From the NCBI GenBank assembly GCA_963969365.1, contig OZ017758.1:620001-684000 (forward strand): a stretch of DNA of 64,000 bases, read 5' to 3'. The position numbers were made by a program, and so were the translations under genes. Source of the stretch: Asterochloris sp. CNOR1. Lineage: Eukaryota; Chlorophyta; Trebouxiophyceae; Trebouxiales; Trebouxiaceae. Positions 10,501-22,981 of the stretch are shown here, piece after piece. The first letter of the stretch is position 1. Each line of letters begins with the position of its first letter. The notes beneath the pieces were generated by a model. It ran no database searches. It was not told where the DNA came from and saw nothing but the letters and a program-made list of their open reading frames with translations.

Positions 10501-12455
10501 TTACAGGTGGTGCCAGAGAGAGTTTGCCGCATCTGAGCCTATGGTAGCGCCAAAGCCAAACATCTGCATCCGCAACCCCTAGTAAACAGAGGCCAGCATG
10601 CAGATGTGGAGCAGGCAGAAGAACCAGAGCAAACAGGCCCTCAATGTTGAGTCCACAGACCAGCATGCAGATATAAAGCAGACAGAAGAAGCAGAGCAAA
10701 ACGGGGCTCACCGTTGAGTCTGCAAGCTTGTGGCCCATCTGACCTGCAGCAGGGGAAGAGCCATGTGAAACGCAGGCAGCTTGGTGACGAGCAGGCACAT
10801 GGACAGCATTGGCAACCCTGCTGCAGGTGTAAAAAGGGAGGCTCGCAGGTGCAGCCGCAGTTTGGCTTCAGGAGCGAGAGGTCAGGACTCCATGTGCAGT
10901 GCGTTGCCTACAGACTGGATGTGACAATATGCTTGGTCTCTAGCTGGCCATGCACTGCTTCATTGTCAACAGGCTACACGTAGGTGATGCAGGGCTTCAC
11001 CTGCAAACTGGCCCATCTTGGATGGCGTTTTAGCCGGAGCTGGAGGCGCTGCAGGCTGCTGGGGCTGCGCAGGTGGGGCTGCTGCAGCCAACAACACACA
11101 GAGTGTAAGTCTGCCTTCACATTGCAGTCTGCCGAGGCATGCACGATGCAGTGGTGCACCCCAGCAGGACATTGTCCTGACGCTTAGCATGACGTGTCAC
11201 GGCACCCAAGGCACTAGCATAGGATAGTGCACAGCCTGCCTGATGGAATTACTAGCAAAGCGGCAAGCGAGCAGCAAGGTTGTGTTGCTCACCAGGGGCA
11301 GGCGCCATGGGCTGAGGTGGATCTATTTTCCCAGGCACTGGCGCCTGCAGGCAGTCAGGCAATCAATGTCGCTCCTGAGGTCTTCACAGGATGCAATTTG
11401 GTGTTGCCGGGCGCCTTGGAGAATGTGGACTGGCAGATGACAGAGTCATCAAGCTGCGGACAGGCAAGTCAAAGAGTGCACAGGGTGCTGTGCATGTGTG
11501 CAGCAGGGCAGGTGCACAAGCAGCTGCATGAGCGCCCACCTGCTGTATCATGTAGCCTGCAGGAGCAGATGAGAATGGCTGGGGGCCATACTGCCCATTG
11601 GCGGGGACACCCTGCAAAAGATAAGGTTGGTGAGGCACAAATGAGCTGCTGCAGAATCTGAGTCACTTGCAGGCTGAAGCGTGCAGTACGGTGGAGAGGC
11701 TGGCTGAGATGCAGCAGAGGTGCTGCATCACCTCACGCAAGCCAGAGGTTGCTGCAGACATAGTCAGAACACAGCCCACCTGCACAGGCACTCCTTGAGC
11801 AGGAAGGTAGCCTTGCATGCCCTGGTACCCAGGCTGCCCCTGCAATCCCTGATAGCCGCCTGCCATGCTCGTTGCAGGATGGCCCTGCATCCCTTGCATG
11901 CCTTGATAATCAGGCTGAGCCTGCATACCCTGATAGCCTCCGGCCATGCCATTTGCTGGGTGGCCTTGCATGCCCTGGTAGCCTCCTGCCATGCTGTTTG
12001 CAGGCTGTCCATAGCTCAGCATCGGCGAAGTGTCCTGCCCTGCCGCAGGCTGGCTGTACCCAGTCGTGGAAGGCATCGACATACTGCTACCTCCATAGCC
12101 CATAAAGCCCCTGCAGGCGCACAGACAAGCATCAAGCTGGGTGCCCTGCACCAGCCAGATGCTGAATCTCATGCAGAGGAGCACGTACAGCTGGCCATCA
12201 TTGCCCCTCTGCACCATGTTGACAACGTCCATCTGGGACTGTGCCAGCTGCCCGCCGCCTTCCTGCCTCAGCAATTTGATGATGGCATCATGTGTGTGTT
12301 GGCTGATGCACTTGTTCTGCAGAAAATGGGGCTTGCGCTTTTCAATCAGTCTATTGCTGTCCATGCTGAGGCCACACGTATGCTGGCTTCACCTGAGACA
12401 GCGTGTCAATCGAGCTTTCAGCAGCCCAGAACAGTGAGGCCTGGTTCTGCTGCAT
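10501..12455 (-). CDS. Gly/Gln/Met-repeat low-complexity protein with Lsb/Pin3-like C-terminal motif
   Basis: I do not recognise this as a named family. Exon 2 (from 12364) begins MDSNRLIEKRKPHFLQNK, a helical segment continuing with SQHTHDAIIKLLRQEGGG. The 12112-11780 exon is low complexity, with degenerate repeats of AGGYQGMQGHP and QPDYQGMQ. Short exons follow: GVPANGQYGPQPFSS (about 11600), a Pro/Ala-rich part (11330-11290, 11090-11020) ending TPSKMGQFAG, then QMGHKLADST (about 10710). The last reads FGFGATIGSDAANSLWHHL with TAA at 10503-10501. Splice phases agree for the exons from 12364 onward. The tail resembles, from memory, the end of yeast Lsb1/Pin3, but no SH3 domain is seen. An upstream exon with ATG at 12455 (MQQNQASLFWAAESS) is possible, but its splice phase does not fit cleanly. 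Confidence 0.55.
10587..10725 (-). repeat. Two ~69-bp tandem units spanning an exon end and 5' splice site
   Basis: Units 10587-10655 and 10656-10725 are alike, both carrying CCAGCATGCAGAT and a GTTGAGTC block. On the minus strand the second contains the true junction (GACTCAACG|GTGAGC). The first has the same site mutated (ACTCAACATTGAGG), so that donor is broken. This is a degenerate copy of the exon edge inside the following intron. Confidence 0.8.
11780..12010 (-). repeat. In-frame coding minisatellite (GGYQGMQ-type)
   Basis: The plus strand repeats variants of GCATGCCCTGGTAGCC or GCATACCCTGATAGCC with GCCATGC(C/T)(G/A)TTTGC spacers. They encode AGGYQGMQ, AGGYQGLQ, PDYQGMQ and PGYQGMQ on the minus strand. 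Units are imperfect and mostly about 50-60 bp long, with shorter half-units. Confidence 0.8.
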
Positions 12456-12862
12456 CCTGCAGCTCAATCGTGAGGCAGTGGCACCACTCAACGTAACTTG
12501 GCTGACTATCAAGGGATCGCCGGGAGGAAGCGACCTAGCAGACCAACCGGCCCCTCTGCAGTGGGCCCACAGCTGGCTGAAAGGGAATACACATCAAGTA
12601 TGGATGGGTCCAGCTGATCTTAATGGCTTCACTGTCAATTAATTTAACGAAACATGGCCTTATGTGGGGGCGGCTGGGCGTAATGTTACTGACCTCAGTG
12701 CTACATCACTGGTCACAAGTGCACAAGTGCTGGTGGTCAAAAACCAGGGACATGCATGCTCTCAGCACCGTTCAGTGGACAGCATGTGTGCCCAGCTGGG
12801 TGTGCTGACTGGTTGTACGGGGTTTCCTTGTCTCACACGCGAGTTCTGGTAGCATCTGAATG

Positions 12863-15800
12863 TTAGCTGCTAGATGTGGGGGGGTTGCTGCTGTTGCTGG
12901 CGGCAGAGGACTGCTCCAAGGGGGCCGCGCCGGGGACAGCTGCTGTGCCGTCCAGCATCTCGTCCAGGATCCAGCTCAAGCTTGTGGCATTCCCCGAGTG
13001 CAGCCAGGGGTAGGCTGCCCGCACAACCTCGAAATCATATCTGTAAGGGTAGGCAAACTGCTGGAGCAGCAAGTCCCCACTGTACTGCACGGCATTCCAA
13101 GAGGGCTGCACTCGCGTCCATAAGTTGTCATCAAACACCTGGAGGGCTGCGTACTCGCGCAGCACATCGCGGATGTACAGTCGCACGTCCGCCATGCCCA
13201 GGTGGTCACCCACAAACTGCAGAGCAGGCAAAAGCAGTCTGGAGGATCTTGGCAACTTGAAGAAGCTGCAGGGCAGGTCGGGCTGCCAGGCCTGCCCAGG
13301 GCAGGTAAGGCAGCATGCCCAAGTACCCAGGATTTGGACGGGGAAACTGCCACTGACAATCTCAACCAGCTGCCAGCTCAGCTGGTAGCCAGCAGCTGTG
13401 CTATCAAATTGGTCCTCTGCAACCCATGGTGGGTGCAAGCTGTCATACCTGCAACTCATGGCTTGCCAGTGTGCCTGGCTGGCAGTCTCAATTGGTTCAG
13501 ACTCACCTCCTGCCCGGCCTTGGCGATCTCCCAAGGCTTCATGGGCTCAGCGACCTCTGCCTGCATGCGGTGCATTCTCTGCACCAACCCCGGGGCCCCA
13601 TGCTTCTGGCGCAGCATGCGCCGCGCACTAAGGCCATGCTGGGCCCTGGTCGCCGTGGTCAGGTGCAGCTGGCGATGCCGCTCTGCAGCGCTGGCTGCCT
13701 CCTGAGCAGGCGAGTGGCGAGCCCCAGCCTGCAAATGTGCATGAGATGAGTCTGTGAGCACCAGATAGCATGTTGCAAAGCTTAAGCCACACTGCCGCTG
13801 AGGTCAAGATGATTGGCTCTTATAAGTTCCCAATGCATGATGGCTTCAGGTCAGCCAACAACAATTATGCAGCACACAAGAGTGCTGGCAACGTGTGCCA
13901 GTGCAGCAGTGCACGCGCTGTGAGGACTTGGCGCTGTGCATCCAACACTAAGTGCGCACCTGTTGCGTGGGCGACCCCGTGCCACTGCTGGTTTTGTGCA
14001 GCAGAGTCGCCACATCCTTGTGCTGGTCAGGATGCTGCTTTTCTGCCTCTATCTCCTCGGCCAGCAGCTTCTCCTGCCGCTGCTTCTGTTCCTGCCAGGG
14101 TGACGTAGTACGGCATAAGCCATGGTGTGGCAAGGTACAATGGCCCTGGCAGCTTGACGTTGCTTTGAGATGATCAGACAGCATGACTGTCAAGCTGTTT
14201 AACTGAAGCATCATGACAAGCCATGGCAACATGAGGCTCAAACAGCATGAGCGGCCTTGGCAGCCAGCAGCAACTGAGTGCTCGCAACAAGTATGTTATG
14301 GTCAATGAGCACACGCTGGTCTCGTAATCTGCTGGGGCAGGTGCTGCAGGGTCACATAGGCTGATGTCTGCCCACCTGCCGTGCCTCCTGGCGCAGCTGC
14401 AGCTGCACTTTGCGCCGCTTGTCATAGTCTGCATTCCATTGCAGGAGAGCTGGCCTGCCCTCAGCTGCTATGGTGGCCTCCATGCTCCTAATCTGCAACA
14501 GGGCAGCAGCGTATGGTCTGCGCCCATGATTTGCAGCAAGTCATCGCCAAGAAGGGCATGACCATGCCCCCAATCCCCCCTCAACGCATCCAGGCTCCAC
14601 CCAACACAAGCTAGGCTGTGCCGCACATTGCCGAGTTGGGACAGGCATGCAAGCCCCCTCTGGGAATCAGACTCCAAAACTCTGGCCTGGCAGGGCAAAC
14701 AGGAAGGCAGAGCTAAGTAAGACACCGGTCGCTGCAGCAGCAGAGTGGGGTGACTCTGCGCAGCAGGGTGGCACTGATGCTGAGAGCACCCACCATTGCA
14801 GGACGCAGATTGTGGCACAGCGCCTGTGCACCCACCTGGGTTGCCATCCAAGACAGTCCATGGTGCCCATGACTGCAGGGCTGCTGAGCATGCCAACCCA
14901 CCTGGGTGACAACATCGTTGCAGATGTCAGCGCTGTCCACCTCCACAAAGTGCACGCCCGGCTTGAGGGCTCGCGTGAAAAAGTCATAGAAAAATAACTT
15001 GTTGGAGAGCAGGATGCTGCCGCAGCTGAGCTTCTGCTTCATGTTGGTTGTCCAGGCCCCAGACTCCAGCACAATAGGGTACCTGCAGGGAGGCAGCAGG
15101 AGAGTCAACATTTGTTTTGTATGCACAATGCCTGCACAGCTAAGCAGCGCCTCCCAGGACATGCTGCTGAACAGGACGACACAATGCAGACAGGCTCTGC
15201 AGGCGACTGCATGCGCCGAGCACGAGTCGACAACAGCAGGCATGGCTGACTAAAGCTGTTGGCAGTGCTTGCGCCTTCAGCAGAGCAGCAATCCGCCTCA
15301 TACGAAGACAATGATGCATGCAGAGCTGCATGCTGCCCGACCTGAACTTGCAGTTGTCGTAGAGCTGCACAATGTCGGTGTTGTCGTCAAACAACTTGGC
15401 ATCATTGGCCCGCCCGGCCCTTCGCAAGCTGTCTCCACACTTGACAAATTCTCGCCTGCACAGCAGCAGCCAGAGGTTGAACAAGCGTTGCCACTGCAGC
15501 ACAGGAGGCAGGCCAGCACCACATGCATGGCAGATGCCAGGATAAGGCAGACCTCCTTCGTAGCATAGGGTCATTGCCTTTGAGGAAGCAGGACAAGTAG
15601 CAGGGCTGCCTGTGCTGCCACTGGGCACAGTCAGGAAGCCAGTAGCCTGCTGAGTCTGGCTGCCACACTGCAGATGTGTAACTGCCACAGCCTGCCCCAC
15701 CTGAGAGCATCGCGCTCAGGATATCTGGCATCCTCTGTTCTGCCACGCCAGACCACCTGAGACCTCCGGTCCACCAGGGGCTGCTGGCCGTGCTGGTTCA

Positions 15801-18349
15801 CCAGTGCATCGTGTTGCCGGGTCCAGCCGTGCAGGTAGTATCCATTGCGATCTGCAGCAGGGCAGAGCATGAGCACACGCCCTGCTGCATCAAAGGTGCA
15901 GGAGCTCCCGTCCTCGAGCAGATGCTGTGCCTGAATGCATCTGCACCCACCGGGGAGGAAGACAGCAGGGTCTCATGCGAGCCAGACAGCAGCCTGAGCA
16001 GAGCAGGCCGCTGCTTGGGTCAGCCAGCCAGCCACCTAGCCAAGGGGAGTCTATTCGACGGCGTCGTGCTGAGCAGCAGCGCACCTGTGAGGCGGGAGTA
16101 CTCGTGCCCCCAGTAGGTGTAGTCAGGGAAGGGGATGTCTCTGTGCTCTACATTGCTGCTGTATCCAAACAGGGGAATGGCTGGGCGCCCCTGAACCTCA
16201 TCAAGCTCTGGCTGTTTGATGCACGGGAAGTCCGAAGTCTGAATGTAGGCGTCCAGGTCAGGGATCTGCCCTGGGAAGTGGCGGAGCGTGTCCAGCAGGG
16301 ACAGGATTGCGTAGGGGATCTTCCCTTTGCCTGCAGGGGCCAGCACAGATGGCTGGCCGCTGCTGATATTGAGCGACTATGCAGCTGAAGTTGTAGTCCC
16401 TTCCAGACGTCAGGCACTGCGTGGTGGGGCACAGCATGTCCAGCCTGCCTCTGCTGGTAGCTGCAGTGCAGCACTGGGTGGGGTGCACAGCCTCAAGCCC
16501 AAAGAGGACAGTGCGTCCACTGAGCAACAGCAGGAGGCTGCGCCAGGCCAGCGCCAGGCAGGCTGTGCAGTCTGCACGTCAGCAGAGGTGTTGGTGCCGA
16601 TACTGCAGAAACTTTCACAGCAAGGTTGCACACCTGACACTGCACCCTCGCCCAGCTCAGCCGGGTACCAGCCCTTGTGCCTCTCGCTGATGTGGTCAAC
16701 CCACAGGCTGCCATTGATGATCTGAAAGCGCAGAACCTCGCCCCAGCATTCGCGGTACTGTTTGGACTCTGCAAACTGCTCCAGTGCCTCCTGCAGCCAG
16801 ATCCGCAATGGACCTCATTTCAGAGCCCCGCAGCAGTCTTTCAAAGTCTCAGCCATTGCTGGGGAGATCAGCCCCCAAAGGCGTTCTGTCTGGCTTTGTG
16901 AGGGCATTGCTGCCACGCCCTGCGGCGCATGTCCACTGACATGCAGGGCAAGGCACACCAAATCCCACACACAGAAGCAGACAAGGAAATTTGAATCAGG
17001 GGGAGGTCATGATGCAAATCTGACCTTGAAAATCCCAGGCTCACTGCCCCCCACTTCAAGTGTGCTGTCTTCTTGTGCTCAGCAGTCTGGCATCTGCTGA
17101 CAGAGGCCACAGCAGCGCAGAAAGTGTAAGCAGCGCTCAAATCAGTTACGCTTACATGGGTGACGCCTTCTTCCCGCCAGGGGTCCAGGTCTTCCCGTAG
17201 CCAGGGCTGGTAAAATGAAACGGCGTCAGGGTCTCCGAGAATGAAATCGGCTTCAGCTTCAGGCAATTTGTACGGGTCGACTTTGTACAGGAGGTGGGCG
17301 AAGGGGTGCTGGAGGGTGGACACAATGAAATTGAAGAGCAGGGCCAGATTGAGAGTCGTGAAGAACAGGCTGCCCAGCTGTATGCTCCGCCTGCAAGCAG
17401 TGGGAGGCATGATTCAGCATTGACTTCGGTCAGCGGAGGGTTTAAAGCTCTATGCACATGACATGGCTTATCCCGGGATGAGCCAGATATAGGTTGGCAA
17501 AGAACAGGCCGCCCTGCCAAGCGCTCGGTCCTGCTAGCAAACGAGCAGGCTCGCTTCAGTCAGCATATGTGCTCAGCAGGACTGCCTGCAATTGCAGAGC
17601 AGGCCAGAAAAAAACGGAGGCAAGACTGGCTACCCGGCTCCTTCTGCAGGCAGGGGCAGGATGCAGCAAGTCAGCCTCCACCCAAGAGGGATGTACTCGA
17701 CGACCCCCAGGCCTGAAGCAGTGTTGCTGAGGGGAGGCTCCGTATATCCCTACATCCTGCAAGCTGCACCAACTGGCTTTGCGCCATGAGACGCTGTGCG
17801 TCATGAGACGCCTTGATACTGAAAGCAACAGGCAGAAGGCCCTGCAGAAGCCACTCTATGCAATCAAGGTGCTGTTTGAGCTTGGCTCTCCTTGGATGGG
17901 GTGACTGGTGATGCCCCAGCACAGAGGCTGCCTGGCTTCCTCTGCTGAATGCAGGAGCCTTCCGCATGCTTTGTAATGACGAGACACTGAGTCACAGCTG
18001 CTCCTGGCAGCTGGGCCAAGGTCTGCCACAACAAACTAAGATACTGCTGCAGCTGCCGGAGTGGAGCGCTGTCCCTTGTGCGGCATGGCATTGCCTCAAG
18101 TTGCACATCAACACAGGCAGACTGAGAGTACGGCGGAAATCGCTGAAGTCTTTCCCTCTGCATGGTACTACAGCACTTCATTTGATGCCTGACCAGACAT
18201 GAACTGGACATAAGGGCTTGCCTTCGACAGAGACGTGGGAGACAGTTTGATAACCATCCAGCTGGACTGTGCTGCTCAGGGCTGGAAGCTGCTGGGGCCT
18301 CCTCATCTGCTGCAGTGAGGGGCACCAGCATGCTCCCTCCTGATGCCAT
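12863..18349 (-). CDS. GT90 (CAP10/Rumi-like) glycosyltransferase, type II membrane protein
   Basis: Predicted Golgi/ER transferase of the CAP10 (GT90) family, which includes fungal capsule xylosyltransferases and animal Rumi. Exon 2 (from 17390) encodes a membrane anchor, LGSLFFTTLNLALLFNFIV. Later exons give INGSLWVDHISERHKGWYP (~16700), IPDLDAYIQTSDFPCIKQP and FGYSSNVEHRDIPFPDYTYW (~16250-16100), VVWRGRTEDARYPERD (~15740), CGDSLRRAGRANDAKLFD (~15400) and LSCGSILLSNKLFFYDFFTR with ALKPGVHFVEVDSADICN (15070-14920). A coiled-coil stretch (14080-13560) precedes a C-terminal region with LREYAALQVFDDN; the stop is at 12863. I infer exon 1 at 18349-18222 (ATG, acidic and Ser-rich cytosolic tail) joined through a GC-AG intron that keeps phase. 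A fallback start is ATG 17410. The donor sugar and acceptor are unknown. Confidence 0.88.
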
Positions 18350-18701
18350 CCTGGAGCGGCACCTCCCTCCTATGCAGCGAAGCGGGCAGGCTGCCTCATA
18401 CTCGGGCGGTCCAGAAGTGGTTCAGCTCGGCTTCGCTGCTCCTGTCTTGGCGATCTGCACTGTTTAGAAAGGGGGACTGCGCAAGGGTGAGAGCCTGCAA
18501 CCTCGCAACCTTGACACGCTGTGATTTCTCGGTGCTCTGCAGAGCACAGTGCTATCTGACGGACTCCAGTCGAGGGGGAATGACACTTCAAATAATTTGG
18601 CTCCACTGGACTCCAGTGCCATCTGACTGAGGTTGTTGGTTACTACTTCTGCGGCAATATGCGCTCTGAGAGCGCACTGGGCTGAGCTGGCTGAGCTCCC
18701 A

Positions 18702-20837
18702 ATGTGGAGAGCTGTTATTTTGCTGTGTGCGGCCTGCTGCTCAACAGCTTGGGGCTTCGATCTGGATGTTGATGACAGCTTTTCTGCCAGCAAACACCAC
18801 CAGGGCGCGCAGATAGCGGAGTGGTTGTCCAATGCAGACCTTGTAAGCTTTCAGTTTCGAGTGCTGCCTCTGCCTTGCTGAGCTAGTCCTGAGACTATGA
18901 CTCATGACAACATAGGTGCTGCCAGAGCTTGTACGCCCTGCAGAGGAGTTCAGCCAGCACATCATCATCTCCTATGCAGGGGGCTATGACTATCAGGTCT
19001 GCAGCCAGCTTCAAGCTGGCGCGTCATGCATTGTGCTGCCGTGGAGTCTCTTTTACTACCCCTCCTGCAGCAATCATGCTGTTGGCTGAGCCTTCCCACA
19101 CTGCTGCCTACCACTGACTTCTCAGCTTGTCTGTGGCAGCCTTGACAGTCCCAGCACTGGGGCTTCACCAGCTGCTCTACCCACTTCCTGCAGACGCTCA
19201 AGCCGTTCATCGTTGGGATCCTGGTCAACTGCGCCAGCGCAGACCTGGTGCTGCTCGTCCCAGAGGGCAGCAGCATCCCAGACCTGCCTGAGGAGCTGCG
19301 GGGGCGTGTCCATCTACAGCACCATGCCCTCCCAGATGTGGATGACCCAGACCTGCTTCCACACCCAGTCAGCCTGAGATTTTATGTGGCCACAGCCTTT
19401 CTCAGGAAGCTGACGGCTGCAGGTCACCGGGGCCATGTCTTCCTGAGTGACAGCAGGTGCGCTGCTTTGGTTGGCTGCACATCACAGTGTCCGCAGGTGA
19501 ATGGCTGCTGGGCCAGGGAGGTTGTGTCCTGCCTGATGACATCCCAGATGGGTGCAGGCCAAGCAGGTGCTGAGCCTCGGCTCTGTGCTGTGCACACCTG
19601 GGCCAGCAGATGAGCCAGGCAGCAAGCAGTGCAGGCTTCACTGCATCTCAGCTGGCTCATCATCTACACAGCTGCTGAACCAGGGAGAGACTGCCCTCTT
19701 CCACCGCCTAATGCAAACACCTCAAGAGCCCGACGGGTCATGCCTGCAGGGATGTCTTTGTCCAGCGCAACATGTTTGTGGATCCATTTCTGGTGAGTGT
19801 GCAGAAGATTGCTGTTGCTTTGGTGCACCCCTCACGCCTTTGCTGACGCCACCTGCCTGCAGGATGACCTCCTGCATTTCCCCCGGGAGTCTGGCGCCTA
19901 CAGATTGCGAGGCCCCTTCTCCCTGAATGCAGACTGGGTCACACAGTGCTATGGCAGGTTTGCCATGGCAGCTTCAGGCTGAGCAGTCATGCGGCCCTGC
20001 TGCACCAGTCTTTCCACCTCTGCGCTGAGCTCAGTTGGCTTCTCTTGCACTGGGCTGCATACCAACAGCCTCCATTGGACTCGATGTGCCACCAGAGTTA
20101 CTGCGTGGCTGAGTCTGCTCATGTGCCCCTCCAGGACGACTCTCTCAGCTCTTGGAGGCTTCTATGTCATGAATTCAGGTGACTGCTGGCTTCTGCCATT
20201 CTATATTGTCTGCAGCCACAGGGCTTGACATGCCAGCAGGGCTTCTGCAACATTGAGCCTGCTCCTGTTTGTAGGAACCCTGCTTGGGCCATCCCACCAG
20301 ATGCTGCAGTACTTTGACATCATGCTGGCAGAATTCAGCAAGCGATGGCACTGCCGAAGGCTGCATGGAAGTGACCAGGCAATCCACAATTACCTGCTCT
20401 ACACAGGCAAACTCGTCGGCAGTGGTGAGTTCTGCTCTGCTTGGCAGGACGAGGTGCTTGTGCTGCGGCTGCACCAACGCTGTTTGCCCAGCTGCAGCAT
20501 TTGCTGGGGCTCTCTTTTGAGGCAGTGGCCTTGAGGCTGTCTAGGTTCCTGCACGTTGCTGCTAGCCTTGCCCGCTGAGACCTCCTTGCTTGTCCAAACA
20601 GGTCTTGAGTTCCAGGTGGAAGAGATGGAGACTGGCAGGTTTGCCTCTGTGGCCTGGACGCATGGTGCAATGCTGGACTTTGTGGATGTTGGTGGGAGCA
20701 GAAAGGAGCTACAAAACCGCATGGGGGAGCCTTTCATCACAATACACTTGTGGGGACCGGGAGACCCAGAGTCACGCGTCGCCAATGAGGTGGTGCTGCC
20801 ATATATCGAGGAGTTCGAGACCCAGCTGCTGCAATAG
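18702..20837 (+). CDS. Secreted/Golgi GT-A-like putative glycosyltransferase
   Basis: Start chosen at 18702 because MWRAVILLCAACCSTAWG is a good signal peptide. Exons follow at 18916-18997 (HIIISYAGGYDYQ), 19195-19460 (FIVGILVNCASADLVLLVPE, VSLRFYVATAFLRKL, ending FLSDSR), ~19750 (RDVFVQRNMFVDPFL), ~19862-19960 (DDLLHFPRESGAYRL, NADWVTQCYG), ~20140-20178 (GGFYVMNSG), 20276-20424 (TLLGPSHQMLQYFDIML, SDQAIHNYLLYTGKL) and 20602-20837, ending YIEEFETQLLQ. The pattern DSRDVFVQ...DPF, then a Gly-x-x-x-x-NSG turn, then D-Q-x-x-x-N is the usual layout of GT-A nucleotide-sugar transferases with a DxD-type site. I cannot assign a CAZy family. It is divergent from the GT90 gene (352 bp between starts) and convergent with the PC-esterase (146 bp between stops). 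Confidence 0.72.
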
Positions 20838-20983
20838 CCAGTCAACACTCATCCCTATGCCTATCCTTCCGAAACAGTTGTCCTGTGCCAACCAACCCTC
20901 CTTTTGTCCTGACTACACATCTGGGCCCCTCCTCCCCTTGCAGCCCTGCCATAGCAGGCATCCTTGGCAGATGTTGCCAGCAA

Positions 20984-22664
20984 TCACTCGCTACACAAGT
21001 CATTGAAGCACAGCTCCAGCACCCATCTGTTCATTTCATCAAAGCACTCGCCATCCTCTGTCACACTTATTCTGTTGAGTTTGACCTGCCTTTCAAATGG
21101 CGCAGGCCACCCGATCATGCTGCTGTAATTGGGATCATTCCTCTCAGCCCTATTGAGGCTGCAGGAGTAGTGCCAATTTAGGTTTTCAAGCCCGGGCGGG
21201 GCGCCGGCAGCCTCTGCCAGTGCTTCAAAGTCAAGCAGCACAATGTTGTCTGGGGCGCTGTTGCTGGCAGCCCAAGTCCGCAGGGCAGTGTTACGTTCAT
21301 GCACTGCCTGCTTCCCCTCAGGGTCAAACAACCTCACGATGGGGGTGGTCACTAAGTAGACACGTGCCGCGCTGGCGCTGAGCTGTTCGACCTGCTGCTG
21401 CCACTCTGTGGGCAGCTCAGAAGCCTCCTGCTCCCAAAAGCCAATGAACAGCATGTAGTAAAGCCGCTCCTGAAACTTCCACTGCTGGTGCTGCTGAGAG
21501 GCCTCCCCCAGGACTGCCCGGTGAAACTTGTCCAGGATGGGGATCTGATTGGCTAACTTAGGTGCCCACAAGTAGTCCATGCGCACGATGCCGCTGCGGT
21601 GGTGCCGCTGCTCTGCGCTATGGGACACCAGCTGATCCACGGCTGCGATCCAGTGGTCCTCCGTCTTCTCAATGGGGGGAGCTGCCACTTGGAGGTGGTC
21701 TGATGTGTGCTCCAAGAGATACCTGCATGGTTGCATAGGAATTGCAGTTTGTCCTGGAGACAGATGTGTGCAGCAGCTAGCTCTGCTGGTAGATGTGCTC
21801 TGGATTGTGCAGTGGCAGACAGGTGGTCCTCAGCAATGGAAGCAGGTGAGTGCAATGGTAAGTTGCCATGCTGCTTGAGCAGATGGGTGCAGCGCATGAG
21901 GCATGCACGCAGATACCTGTTTTGCCTGCTGCAAGCACTCACGAGGCATGATTGTGGAATTCGGGATCAAGAATCCGCTGCTGGCCTCTCAGGAAGTGCA
22001 CAGCTGAGACAAAGAGCTGCCTCATCATGCTGTCTCCAACCAGCACTAGCCGGGCATTGCGCTGCCGCAGGCACTGAATTGCCTGGTCTGTACTGAGCTC
22101 TGCTAAGGGGCAGTCATGTGACACAAATCTGTAGCTGTTGTTCAAGAAGCCACGAAAATGGCCCTGCACAGACATGAGGCAAGCTTGCATGAACTTGATG
22201 GGCATCCAGGCGGATGGAGGCCAAGCCAAGCGTATGCCAGAAGCTTAGGGCTGTTGGGTACTGCATTGGCTTGGCACTCATGCATGCGCCAGCAGCATCA
22301 GCTGCCAGCAATCAATAGATCAAGTCAAAACATGAGCAGCCACTGCAGCTCATCTCACATCCAGCGGGGCATAACGCTGGTTACAACAGCTGCCTTTGGT
22401 GCAGGGCAATCCAGATGCAACAGCCTGGCAGGCTGCAGAGTCCTTTTGCTTGAAGCTGCCTGTGCTGTAGATGGGGCACGCTCCAAAAGTCTCTGACACA
22501 TCAAATTCGCAATCTGTTTCGATTCCACACGTGAGCTGCTGCTGACTAGCTGATCCCTGCTCGTGCTCCAAAAGGCAGCTGTTTCCATGAAAAGAGCGGC
22601 AACTGCCACCAGCCAGCACGTCCAGTACCAACTGGGATAGCCAAATGAGAAGTGCTGCCACCAT
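20984..22664 (-). CDS. PC-esterase / trichome-birefringence-like putative glycan O-acetyltransferase
   Basis: Start placed at ATG 22664 (MVAALLIWLSQLVLDVLAGG), a signal peptide or anchor. The first exon continues with a Cys-rich lumenal segment (CGIETDCEFDVSETFGACP, CQAVASGLPCTKGSCCNQRY). The second (~22175-21945) has NNSYRFVSHDCPL and the serine-esterase block I GDSMMRQLF, both typical of TBL/CASD1-type PC-esterase proteins. The last (~21730-20984) has VRMDYLWAPKLANQIP, LYYMLFIGFWEQEASELP, RVYLVTTPIVRLFDPEGK and LENLNWHYSC, ending CFNDLCSE. The family typically moves acetyl groups onto cell-wall glycans in the Golgi; substrate here is unknown. A canonical C-terminal Asp-x-x-His was not identified with certainty. 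Confidence 0.72.
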
Positions 22665-22981
22665 GCAGGCCCCTGATAGCACACATGCAAATTAAACTGC
22701 CAGATAGGCTCTGTAACCTATTCCACCATGGTCCGCCAACTCTGAGATCTCGACCTGTAGAAAGCCAGCTTTTTGGGGTGCCAGAAGTGCATGTCTGAAC
22801 GTGCCGTTTGTCAGCCAGGTGGGAACTCAGCAAGCGCAATCGCGCGCTTTGTCCACAGCTGACTCCAATGTTTCCCTTCTGACAGTATGCCAGTGCATTT
22901 AAGAGTAGTGCTGACACCTTGTTTCTTGTCACAACTGCAGCTGAAAATCAAATCTTCGGGCATTACTGCCAAGCTTGTCCA

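Noticed and set aside
11780-12010. CRISPR-like or satellite array
   Set aside because: The repeat is translated in frame as GGYQGMQ units inside an exon, units vary in length, and there are no unique spacers of constant size.
17864-18221. Continuation of the 161-codon minus-strand frame below 18221
   Set aside because: Only the first part (18349-18222) is used in the GT90 model; the remainder is non-conserved and lies in the inferred intron.
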